Translations under genes and position numbers: made by a program
In this document: positions 1 through 5,189 of the stretch, one piece after another
How positions within the stretch are numbered: the first letter of the stretch is position 1
Layout of the letters: each line of letters starts with the position of its first letter
Assembly (NCBI GenBank): GCA_014801065.1
Contig: JAAVEX010000022.1
Coordinates: 1 to 5,189 of the forward strand
Reading direction: 5' to 3'
Length of the DNA: 5,189 nt
Source: Barnesiella sp.
GTDB taxonomy: Bacteria; Bacteroidota; Bacteroidia; Bacteroidales; Muribaculaceae
The notes under the pieces: model-generated
Told to the model about the DNA's origin: nothing
The model's database searches: none
The model's input: the letters and a program-made list of their open reading frames with translations, nothing else

Positions 1-901
1 GGAAAGTCTGGTTGCTCAGGTCAAGGCTTGTAAGGTCGTTGTAAGAGCAGTCAACGTAAGTGAGGTTGGTGCAACCTTCCACGGTGAGGTTGGTCAGATC
101 GTTGTAGGAGCAAACGAGGTCCATCAGGTTGTTGCAATTGCGAACACCGAGAGTGGTCATACGATTGTCGCTGCAAACGAAAGTAGAGAGGTTTTCAAGG
201 CCGCTTACCACCATTGTGGTGATTTCGTTGTCGTCAACATTGAGGTTGGCAAGGCTCTTAACACCGAAGAGGTTGAGAGAGGTCAGCTTATTGTAACCGC
301 AGTAGAGGTTTTTAAGGTTGGCACAACCGCTCACCAGGAGTGATTCAAGCTTGTTGCCCTGGCAGTTGAGAGTCTTAAGAGTAGTGAGGTTAGAGACATT
401 GAGTTCAACGAAATTGTTGTTTGAAACATTGAGGTCTTCAAGCAGGGGAGCTGATTCAAGAGAAACGTCAGAAAGTCGATTTTTGTAGATTGAGATCTTG
501 ACGAGCGATGCGCAGTTGTCGAAATTAACAGAAGTCAATGCATTGCGAGAAGCGTTAAATTCATTAAGAGCTGCATCATTGGCTACGTTGACCGAAGTCA
601 GTTTATTGCGGCTTACGTCAACTTTCTTCAAGGCTTTGAAATTAGAGAGGTCGAGCGCACCTGCGAGGTGTTTGTCTTTCCAGTCAATTTCGGTCACCTG
701 ACCGTTTTCAATTTTCAGGCCCTCTACCTTAGAGAGGTCTTTCACGTCTTTAACGTCAAGGGCTTGAGCGTTAGTGCCGCCTTTTTCAGATGTCTGGCTA
801 AGGAAGGCTTTGATCTGTGCTGCTTCTTTCTTGTTGAGATTCTGTGCAAAAGCACTGGTGCATGTAACTGCAAGAGCAATCAATAATAAGAACTTTTTCA
901 T
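1..901 (-). CDS. Secreted leucine-rich-repeat protein, 3' end outside the window
   Basis: Reading the minus strand from the ATG at 901-899 gives 300 uninterrupted codons to the window edge, so the C-terminus is missing. The start is supported by a classic signal peptide: MKK, a hydrophobic core (FLLLIALAV), and a likely signal peptidase I cut after Ala19 (SAFA/QN). There is no lipobox. Residues 20-86 form a non-repetitive cap that ends with GQVTEIDW and LAGALDLS, the usual lead-in to LRRs in Bacteroidota surface proteins. Residues 87-296 are ten LRRs of 21 residues each. No enzyme motif is visible; a binding role at the cell surface or outside the cell is inferred from the family. A C-terminal type IX secretion or anchoring domain could lie in the missing part. 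There is no Shine-Dalgarno; the upstream sequence is A/T-rich. dnaB lies 135 nt upstream on the same strand, but co-transcription is unlikely. I am confident of the fold and export, not of the function. Confidence 0.93.
   Translation of the reverse strand, partial: MKKFLLLIALAVTCTSAFAQNLNKKEAAQIKAFLSQTSEKGGTNAQALDVKDVKDLSKVEGLKIENGQVTEIDWKDKHLAGALDLSNFKALKKVDVSRNKLTSVNVANDAALNEFNASRNALTSVNFDNCASLVKISIYKNRLSDVSLESAPLLEDLNVSNNNFVELNVSNLTTLKTLNCQGNKLESLLVSGCANLKNLYCGYNKLTSLNLFGVKSLANLNVDDNEITTMVVSGLENLSTFVCSDNRMTTLGVRNCNNLMDLVCSYNDLTNLTVEGCTNLTYVDCSYNDLTSLDLSNQTF
14..643 (-). repeat. Ten tandem 21-residue leucine-rich repeats (63-bp period)
   Basis: Codons 87-296 of the secreted protein divide into ten units of exactly 21 residues with no insertion or deletion. 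The rough pattern is [NGS]-x-x-x-L-x-x-[LFV]-x-[CV]-x-x-N-x-[LFIM]-x-x-[LVM]-x-[VLF]-x. The Asn at position 13 is present in every unit (N99, N120, N141 and so on to N288). From the fifth unit on, position 10 is Cys in five of six repeats (C180, C201, C243, C264, C285; Val in unit 7). A second set of Cys sits at position 2 (C130, C193, C256, C277). At the DNA level the units are diverged, so this is an old protein repeat and not a fresh tandem duplication. The array continues past the window edge. Confidence 0.9.
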
Positions 902-1036
902 AATCAATAATAATTTTATAGAGTTGTTAATAAGTTTCTTTTATCCTATAACATCATGTTTTCTAAAAATGTTTTGTCTAACGATACTTTTTTTCGTTGA
1001 AATCTAACATTTATATAATTATAAGGTGTCGGCCCA
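902..1036. other. AT-rich spacer between dnaB and the LRR gene
   Basis: This 135-nt spacer should hold the LRR gene's promoter and 5' leader on the minus strand, because the gene is exported-protein type and unrelated to dnaB. I found no TTTG plus TAnnTTTG pair in it. The nearest is TAGATTTC (minus strand, 999-1006), which has one mismatch and no -33 box at the right distance. The hexamer TCTAAC occurs twice on the plus strand (977-982 and 1003-1008), too short to interpret. No small gene is visible. Confidence 0.5.
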
Positions 1037-1069
1037 CTAAAAAGGAGTGGCTTCGCCCGGACCGGCACC
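1026..1069 (-). terminator. Weak hairpin over the dnaB stop codon, possible terminator
   Basis: An outer inverted repeat pairs 1062-1069 with 1026-1033 (8 positions; on the minus-strand RNA one is a C-A mismatch). Nested inside is a perfect 5-bp stem, 1046-1050 with 1034-1038, whose 7-nt loop includes part of the stop codon. On the minus strand the structure is followed by TTATAATTATAT and not by a clean T run. It could end dnaB transcription, but the imperfect outer stem and poor T-tract keep confidence low. Confidence 0.25.
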
Positions 1070-2599
1070 CATTATGTCGGCCGATCCGCCGGAAAAAGCA
1101 GCTCCCTGGATGAAATCGTTTGCTGCGCCGGAATTGATGCTGGATTCAATTGCCGTTACCGACGAGGTGTCGGTATCGCCACCGGTCCAATTTTCAAATC
1201 GAGCGAACTCGGCGCGGAAGTGCATCTCAACATCGTCTACTCGACCCGAACGGTGCTTGGCCACGATAAACTCTGCAAGGCCTTTGATGTTTCGATCTGA
1301 TCCGTCGTTGCCGGATTTATAATAGTATTCCGGACGATGGATGAAACAAACGATGTCGGCATCCTGTTCGATCGCACCACTCTCGCGGAGGTCGGAGAGC
1401 TGCGGACGCTTGCTGTCTTTTCCGTCGCCGCCACGCGATTCTACACTTCGGTTAAGCTGCGACAGGGCTATGATGGGTATATTGAGTTCCTTGGCAAGTT
1501 GCTTTAGCGATCGGGAGATGGTGCTGACCTCTTGCTCACGGCTTCCGAATTTCATGCCTGAGGCATTCATGAGCTGAAGGTAGTCGATGATTATGATCTT
1601 TACGTTGTGCTCTCTCACGAGTCGGCGGGCTTTGGTGCGAAGTTCAAACACCGATAGCGAAGGGGTGTCGTCAATATATAACGGGGCGCCATAGAGGTGT
1701 TTGATGCGTGCCATGAGCTGATCCCACTCCATCGGAGTGAGCTGACCACTCTTGATCTTTTCACTCGGAAGCTCACACACGTTGCTGACAAGACGGTTGA
1801 CGAGCTGGAGATTTGACATTTCGAGAGAGAAAATGGCAGTAGGCGAACTATAGTTTACGGCCATATTCTTGGCCATGGAGAGGACGAACGCCGTTTTACC
1901 CATTGCAGGACGGGCCGCAATAATAATAAGGTCGGAATTCTGCCATCCGGAGGTCAGCTTGTCGAGTTCATGGAATCCCGTTTCGAGGCCGGACAGACCT
2001 GACGTTCGGTTGGCGGCCGACTGAATTTGCTCTATGGCCTGACCGATCACGGGGTCGATCTGAGTCACATCCTTCTTCACATTGCGCTGCGAGATCTCAA
2101 ACAGACGACCTTCAGCCTCCTGCATCAGATCATCGACATCATTACTCTCGTCGAAAGCTTTTCGCTCTACTTCCGAAGCAAAGGTGATGAGCTCCCGGGC
2201 GAGATATTTTTGCGCCACGATGCGCGCGTGATAGTCGACGTGAGCCCCTGAGGCGACACGTGAGGTCAATTCGGAAACAAACATCGGACCGCCCACTTCG
2301 TCGAGCGTACCGTTGAGTCGCAACTGCTCGGTGACGGTAAGCATATCGATGGGCTGTTGCGATGCGCCAAGGCTCTGAATCGCCTCATAGATTTTCTTGT
2401 TGGCCGGCTCGTAGAAACATTCCGCCTTCAGAATGTCGCACACAATAGTATAGGCATCCTTCTCAAGCATGAGGGCACCCAACACGGCCTCCTCAAGATC
2501 CTTGTCGTGAGGAAGCTGGCGGCCTCCATAGTCATAAAGTTGTTGTCGTTGCTGATTGCGACGCTGATTGTTGTTATTTCCGTAGTTGTCTCCAGGCAT
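1037..2599 (-). CDS. dnaB: Replicative DNA helicase DnaB
   Basis: This 520-residue protein is a complete DnaB, the hexameric 5'-3' helicase that unwinds DNA at the replication fork and recruits primase. Residues 30-135 are the N-terminal helical domain, about 175-200 the linker helix, and 200-470 the RecA-like motor. Visible motor residues are Walker A ARPAMGKT (229-236, K235 and T236), the catalytic Glu in FSLEMS (E260), Walker B IIIIDYLQLM (D339), the Gln of ALSQLNRSVE (Q381), and the KHR arginine-finger strand (K448, R450). There is no intein, although DnaB is a common intein host. The first 20 residues are rich in Asn, Gln and Arg. The tail after about 472 is Gly/Ala/Ser-rich; both are low-complexity and outside the conserved core, and make the protein longer than the roughly 470 residues of E. 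coli DnaB. The start is fixed by AAAGGAG, 7 nt before the ATG. It is transcribed away from ispE. Confidence 0.98.
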   Translation of the reverse strand: MPGDNYGNNNNQRRNQQRQQLYDYGGRQLPHDKDLEEAVLGALMLEKDAYTIVCDILKAECFYEPANKKIYEAIQSLGASQQPIDMLTVTEQLRLNGTLDEVGGPMFVSELTSRVASGAHVDYHARIVAQKYLARELITFASEVERKAFDESNDVDDLMQEAEGRLFEISQRNVKKDVTQIDPVIGQAIEQIQSAANRTSGLSGLETGFHELDKLTSGWQNSDLIIIAARPAMGKTAFVLSMAKNMAVNYSSPTAIFSLEMSNLQLVNRLVSNVCELPSEKIKSGQLTPMEWDQLMARIKHLYGAPLYIDDTPSLSVFELRTKARRLVREHNVKIIIIDYLQLMNASGMKFGSREQEVSTISRSLKQLAKELNIPIIALSQLNRSVESRGGDGKDSKRPQLSDLRESGAIEQDADIVCFIHRPEYYYKSGNDGSDRNIKGLAEFIVAKHRSGRVDDVEMHFRAEFARFENWTGGDTDTSSVTAIESSINSGAANDFIQGAAFSGGSADIMGAGPGEATPF

Positions 2600-2606
2600 C
2601 TGTAGT

Positions 2607-2613
2607 CTCCTTT
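2607..2613 (-). promoter_or_regulatory. Strong Shine-Dalgarno before dnaB
   Basis: The minus strand reads AAAGGAG followed by 7 nt and the dnaB ATG, a textbook ribosome binding site that decides the start. It stands out because the LRR gene, ispE, grpE and dnaJ in this window have no comparable purine-rich site, which is the common state in Bacteroidota. Confidence 0.8.
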
Positions 2614-2622
2614 CGTGGTGCG

Positions 2623-2654
2623 CTTTGCAGCATGCGGCGAAGCATCTGCCAAAG
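2623..2654 (-). promoter_or_regulatory. Long hairpin in the dnaB leader with a competing fold
   Basis: On the minus-strand RNA a 12-bp stem forms from CUUU, GCAG and AUGC pairing with GCAU, CUGC and AAAG, with one unpaired G on each arm (plus-strand positions 2650 and 2631) and a 6-nt loop (2636-2641). Its base is 9 nt upstream of the dnaB Shine-Dalgarno. A shorter hairpin, CUGCC-UUU-GGCAG (2646-2658), uses the same GCAG segment, so the two cannot form together. This may tune translation or mRNA stability; the pairing is seen, the role is inferred. Confidence 0.45.
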
Positions 2655-2749
2655 GCAGTGACACATTATATAATATATAAGATTTATGATTGTCTGTGGT
2701 GAATGTGATGATTTCGTCCCGGGCAATGGGGCGATGGATTTGTTCAATG

Positions 2750-2780
2750 CAAATTTACTTTTTTTTTGTAACTTCGCAAA
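2750..2780 (-). promoter_or_regulatory. Bacteroides-type promoter for dnaB
   Basis: On the minus strand a TTTG at 2780-2777 (-33 box) is followed after exactly 19 nt by TAAATTTG at 2757-2750 (-7 box), a full match to the Bacteroidota primary-sigma consensus TTTG / TAnnTTTG. Transcription would start near 2744, giving dnaB a leader of about 145 nt. Confidence 0.72.
2769..2776 (+). promoter_or_regulatory. Probable -7 box for ispE
   Basis: TAACTTCG matches the Bacteroidota -7 consensus TAnnTTTG with one mismatch, follows a run of T, and lies about 50 nt before the ispE ATG. No good -33 TTTG sits 19-20 nt upstream (the nearest upstream of the T run, 2739-2742, leaves a 26-nt gap), so the call is tentative. 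It directly abuts the -33 box of the dnaB promoter on the other strand. Confidence 0.35.
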
Positions 2781-2825
2781 TGTTTTTTCACGATTTCGAT
2801 CAACAACCATTCAACACGCGCTCAA

Positions 2826-3650
2826 ATGCTGACATTTCCCAACGCTAAAATAAATATCGGACTCAACATCACCGGCCGACGCACCGACGGCTACCATGAT
2901 CTTTCCACCATTATGGTTCCCGTGGGGTGGAAGGATGTGCTGGAGATAGTGCCGGCTAAAGGATCAAAGACCACTCTGACCGTCAGCGGAAATGCGATCG
3001 ATTGTCCTTCTGACAAAAACATCGTGATGAAGGCATATCGAGCACTTAACGAGAAGATCCCCCTTCCGCAGGTGGATATCTATCTTCGAAAGGTGATCCC
3101 GGCTCAAGCCGGACTTGGTGGAGGATCTGCCGACGCTTCGTTTACACTGACCACCCTCAATAGCCTTTTCGCACTCGGCCTTACCGACCGCGAACTGGCC
3201 GAAATTGCAGCCACGATCGGAGCAGACTGCCCTCTGTTTGTCTACAACCGACCGATGCTTGCCACCGGAACCGGCACAATACTTACCCCGATCGAACTCA
3301 AATGTCTGCAGGGTCGGTATCTATTAATAATAAAACCACCATTCAGCGTATCGACGGCTGAAGCGTATGCCAATGTCACACCGCGCCATCCGGCCGTCGG
3401 TCTGCAAGAGCTCATCAGAAAACCGATTGAAAGCTGGAAAGACAGCATAGTCAATGACTTTGAGCTCTCGCTGCGCGATCGCTTTCCGCAGATCGACAGG
3501 ATCAAATCGGCGCTCTACGGCAAGGGCTCTCTATATGCCTCCCTATCCGGCTCCGGATCGGCCATCTACGGAATTTTCGATAATGACAAAATGGCAGAAA
3601 AGGCTGCTGAACAATTCTCCGACTGCGACACTTTCATCACATCATTATGA
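2826..3650 (+). CDS. ispE: 4-diphosphocytidyl-2-C-methyl-D-erythritol kinase
   Basis: IspE phosphorylates CDP-methylerythritol with ATP at the 2-hydroxyl, the fourth step of the cytosolic MEP pathway to isopentenyl and dimethylallyl diphosphate. The 274 residues are a normal family length and show all three GHMP-kinase signatures: PNAKINIGLN at 5-14 with catalytic Lys8, the glycine-rich ATP loop PAQAGLGGGSADAS at 92-105, and SLSGSGSAIYGIF at 239-251. The catalytic Asp is D134 in GADCPLF. The ATG at 2826 is chosen because the conserved N-terminal strand (LTFPNAKIN) begins at once after it. There is no Shine-Dalgarno. ispE is divergent from dnaB and followed 112 nt later by grpE on the same strand; read-through into grpE is possible but the functions are unrelated. 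No key residue is missing. Confidence 0.97.
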   Translation: MLTFPNAKINIGLNITGRRTDGYHDLSTIMVPVGWKDVLEIVPAKGSKTTLTVSGNAIDCPSDKNIVMKAYRALNEKIPLPQVDIYLRKVIPAQAGLGGGSADASFTLTTLNSLFALGLTDRELAEIAATIGADCPLFVYNRPMLATGTGTILTPIELKCLQGRYLLIIKPPFSVSTAEAYANVTPRHPAVGLQELIRKPIESWKDSIVNDFELSLRDRFPQIDRIKSALYGKGSLYASLSGSGSAIYGIFDNDKMAEKAAEQFSDCDTFITSL

Positions 3651-3695
3651 TTTTTTTGAACGTTTAAGCGATCTAATTGTTATGAAATTGAAAAC

Positions 3696-3730
3696 TTTTG
3701 CCTGAGCCGACAGATTTTGGCAAAGTTTTT
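3696..3730 (+). terminator. Inverted repeat plus T5 after ispE, possible weak terminator
   Basis: TTTGCC (3697-3702) pairs perfectly with GGCAAA (3719-3724), with a further T-G wobble at the base, around a 16-nt loop, and TTTTT follows at 3726-3730. The layout resembles an intrinsic terminator for ispE, but the stem is short with only three G-C pairs and the loop is large. It lies 33 nt before the grpE start, so it could instead belong to the grpE leader. Confidence 0.3.
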
Positions 3731-3762
3731 GCTACATCGTCTAACCAAAAATTCAATCAGAT

Positions 3763-4365
3763 ATGTCAGAACAAAACAATAAGAATTTCAATCCCGATTC
3801 CGAAGAGATTAATGAGGCGGAAATATTTGACAACGTGCCTGAAGCTGATGATGAAAACCAGACAGCAGAGGATATCGAAAACGCTGAGATGGCTCAGATA
3901 GACGCTCTCGCAAAACAACTGGCTGAAGAGAAAGTCAAACTCGAAAAGGAGAAGAAAGAATATCTTTTCCTTATGGCCGAATTTGATAATTTCCGCAAGC
4001 GTACCATCAAGGAAAAAAGTGAGATCATACGCAATGCCTCCGAAAACGCCATGAAAGGACTGCTGCCCATTGTCGACGACTTTGAGCGCGGCCTGCAAGC
4101 TGTAAAAGACTCTGCCGATGCAGATGCCGTTAAGGAAGGGATGGAGCTGATCTACAACAAACTCGTGAAATATCTCGAACAAAACGGTGTGAAACCCATT
4201 GAAAGCAATGGCCAGACATTCGACCCCGAACTGCATGAGGCAATAGCTATGGTGCCGGTCGACGATGAGTCGCTTAAAGGCAAAGTGATCGACACACCCA
4301 CCAAGGGCTATACTATCAACGGCGACAAAGTGCTCCGATTTGCCAAAGTTGCCGTCGGTCAATAA
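3763..4365 (+). CDS. grpE: Nucleotide exchange factor GrpE
   Basis: GrpE is the dimeric co-chaperone that releases ADP from DnaK and resets the Hsp70 cycle in the cytoplasm. The 200 residues match the family: an acidic, disordered N-terminus (1-43), a charged helix of Lys/Glu heptads that forms the long paired coil (about 45-95, with AEFDNFRKRT at 72-81), the short-helix bundle (about 96-142, LLPIVDDFERGL), and the C-terminal beta-wing that inserts into the DnaK cleft (about 145-200, with FDPELHEAI at 153-161 and GYTINGDKVLRFAKVAVG at 182-199). The start follows an A/T-rich leader without Shine-Dalgarno. dnaJ begins 42 nt downstream, so the two are probably co-transcribed. I see no CIRCE (HrcA) inverted repeat upstream, so heat-shock control, if present, is by another route. 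Confidence 0.97.
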   Translation: MSEQNNKNFNPDSEEINEAEIFDNVPEADDENQTAEDIENAEMAQIDALAKQLAEEKVKLEKEKKEYLFLMAEFDNFRKRTIKEKSEIIRNASENAMKGLLPIVDDFERGLQAVKDSADADAVKEGMELIYNKLVKYLEQNGVKPIESNGQTFDPELHEAIAMVPVDDESLKGKVIDTPTKGYTINGDKVLRFAKVAVGQ

Positions 4366-4390
4366 TTATCAACAATCAACAACCGAATTA

Positions 4391-4398
4391 CCCCCCCC
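4391..4398 (+). repeat. Run of eight C in the grpE-dnaJ spacer
   Basis: A homopolymer of eight C ends 9 nt before the dnaJ ATG, where a ribosome binding site would lie. No Shine-Dalgarno is present. Runs of this kind can change length by replication slippage, which here would shift leader spacing and not the reading frame. Confidence 0.8.
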
Positions 4399-4407
4399 TG
4401 ATATATA

Positions 4408-5189
4408 ATGGATAAAAGAGACTACTATGAAGTGTTGGGCGTCAGTAAGACAGCTACACCTGAAGAGCTGAAGAAAGCTTACCGAAAGCTCGCCATCAAA
4501 TATCACCCCGATAAAAATCAGGGCGACAAAGCAGCTGAAGAGAAATTTAAGGAGGCCGCCGAAGCCTACGAGGTGCTAAGCGATCCTGAAAAGCGTCAGA
4601 AATACGACCAGTTCGGTCACAACATGGGTCCGCAAGGATTCCCCGGTGGCGGTGCAGGCGGATTCAGCGCAAGCGGTATGTCGATGGACGATATCTTCAG
4701 CATGTTCGGCGACATTTTCGGTGGACGTATGGGTGGCGACATGGGTGGCTTTGGCAGCGCTACATCCGGCGGAGGCCGCCGAGCCCGCGCCCGTCAGCGT
4801 CGTGGCGATGACCTGCGCATCACCCTTAAGCTATCGCTTGAAGACCTTGCAAAAGGCGTAACCAAGACCATTAAACTAAAATCATACGTTAAAGACGACC
4901 ATTGCCACGGCACGGGCGCCAAGGATGGCACATCGTTTCAGACATGCCCTACGTGTCACGGCACAGGAGTAGTGGAACATGTGCAGCAAACCATTTTCGG
5001 CCCGCAACACGTTCAGGCGATATGCCCGACCTGTAATGGCGAGGGCAAATCGATACTTGAAAAATGCTCCTATTGCCATGGCACCGGTGTAGAGCATAAG
5101 GAACAGACCGTAAGCATCGCTATCCCTGCCGGTACGGCCGGCGGCGATGTCCTCACGGTGAAAGGCCGCGGCAACGCCCCGATGCATGG
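4408..5189 (+). CDS. dnaJ: Chaperone DnaJ (Hsp40), 3' end outside the window
   Basis: DnaJ delivers unfolded clients to DnaK and stimulates its ATPase. The 260 codons seen are about two thirds of the usual 370-390. Residues 1-70 are the J-domain with the HPD triad at 33-35. Residues 71-123 are the Gly/Phe-rich region with [10 protein letters not shown], followed by an Arg-rich stretch (RRARARQRR, 124-132). The first client-binding domain begins at about 134, interrupted by the zinc-finger region (about 160-226). Three of four CxxCxGxG motifs are intact (C180/C183, C206/C209, C220/C223). The first reads DDHCHGTG: Asp163 replaces the first cysteine. GC near the end ([11 protein letters not shown]) resumes the client-binding domain; its remainder and the dimer domain are outside the window. 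The ATG at 4408 starts directly at the conserved [12 protein letters not shown]. It is the second gene of a grpE-dnaJ unit. It is a full type I DnaJ, not CbpA, which lacks the zinc finger. Confidence 0.96.
   Translation, partial: MDKRDYYEVLGVSKTATPEELKKAYRKLAIKYHPDKNQGDKAAEEKFKEAAEAYEVLSDPEKRQKYDQFGHNMGPQGFPGGGAGGFSASGMSMDDIFSMFGDIFGGRMGGDMGGFGSATSGGGRRARARQRRGDDLRITLKLSLEDLAKGVTKTIKLKSYVKDDHCHGTGAKDGTSFQTCPTCHGTGVVEHVQQTIFGPQHVQAICPTCNGEGKSILEKCSYCHGTGVEHKEQTVSIAIPAGTAGGDVLTVKGRGNAPMH

Larger units (their letters stand above)
2600..2825. other. Divergent dnaB-ispE intergenic region
   Basis: These 226 nt separate two divergent housekeeping genes. From the dnaB side they hold the Shine-Dalgarno, the leader hairpin, an AT-rich stretch with alternating TA (about 2664-2682), the dnaB promoter and the probable ispE promoter. 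There is no credible small gene: the short open frames across it overlap dnaB out of frame or lack homologous features. Confidence 0.7.

Noticed and set aside
498..1007. Three plus-strand open frames of 67-77 codons
   Set aside because: The first two lie opposite the LRR gene and the third runs from it into the AT-rich spacer; none has a ribosome binding site or family features.
1037..2599. Intein in dnaB
   Set aside because: DnaB is a frequent intein host, but the Walker A and later motifs are continuous and the length is normal apart from low-complexity ends.
2664..2682. AT-rich alternating TA stretch as a replication origin
   Set aside because: No DnaA-box cluster (TTATNCACA) is nearby and dnaB is not an origin marker, so it is treated as ordinary promoter-region DNA.
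2428..2810. Minus-strand open frames over the dnaB 5' end and leader
   Set aside because: They overlap dnaB out of frame or cross its promoter, and their sequences look random. dnaB's start is fixed by its Shine-Dalgarno.
3688..3719. Possible grpE promoter (TTG near 3688, TTTTG near 3719)
   Set aside because: The -7 candidate has two mismatches to TAnnTTTG and the -33 box is incomplete, so it is no better than chance in AT-rich DNA.
3766..4362. A 198-codon open frame antisense to grpE
   Set aside because: It mirrors grpE almost end to end, and its predicted protein has no recognisable domain. grpE has clear family motifs, so this is a codon-bias shadow.
4646..5187. Open frames overlapping dnaJ on both strands
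   Set aside because: They are shadows of the Gly-rich and zinc-finger coding sequence of dnaJ.

Overview
This 5.2-kb window looks like chromosomal DNA of a Bacteroidales bacterium (phylum Bacteroidota). The clues are a Bacteroides-type promoter (TTTG, 19-nt spacer, TAAATTTG) ahead of dnaB, mostly no Shine-Dalgarno sequence before the start codons, AT-rich spacers, and an exported leucine-rich-repeat protein of a kind common in gut Bacteroidales. A finer placement, for example near the Muribaculaceae, is a guess. No rRNA, tRNA, CRISPR array, insertion sequence or phage gene is visible.

Layout: (1) 1-901, minus strand: the N-terminal 300 codons of a secreted leucine-rich-repeat (LRR) protein whose 3' end lies outside the window. 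(2) 902-1036: AT-rich spacer. (3) 1037-2599, minus strand: complete dnaB, the replicative helicase, with a strong ribosome binding site and a leader of about 145 nt that can form a long hairpin. (4) 2600-2825: divergent intergenic region with back-to-back promoter signals. (5) 2826-3650, plus strand: complete ispE of the MEP isoprenoid pathway. (6) 3651-3762: spacer with a weak terminator-like inverted repeat. (7) 3763-4365, plus strand: complete grpE. (8) 4366-4407: short spacer with a run of eight C. (9) 4408-5189, plus strand: dnaJ, cut by the window edge after 260 codons.

The genes are mostly housekeeping: DNA replication, isoprenoid precursor synthesis, and the grpE-dnaJ co-chaperone pair that drives the DnaK (Hsp70) cycle. 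grpE and dnaJ are 42 nt apart and very probably one transcription unit. The LRR gene is the only accessory-type gene.

I see no new multi-gene system here. The points most worth checking are the loss of the first zinc-binding cysteine in DnaJ (Asp163), the 12-bp bulged hairpin with a competing fold in the dnaB leader, and the LRR array of ten repeats that are each exactly 21 residues long and carry a stacked cysteine column.
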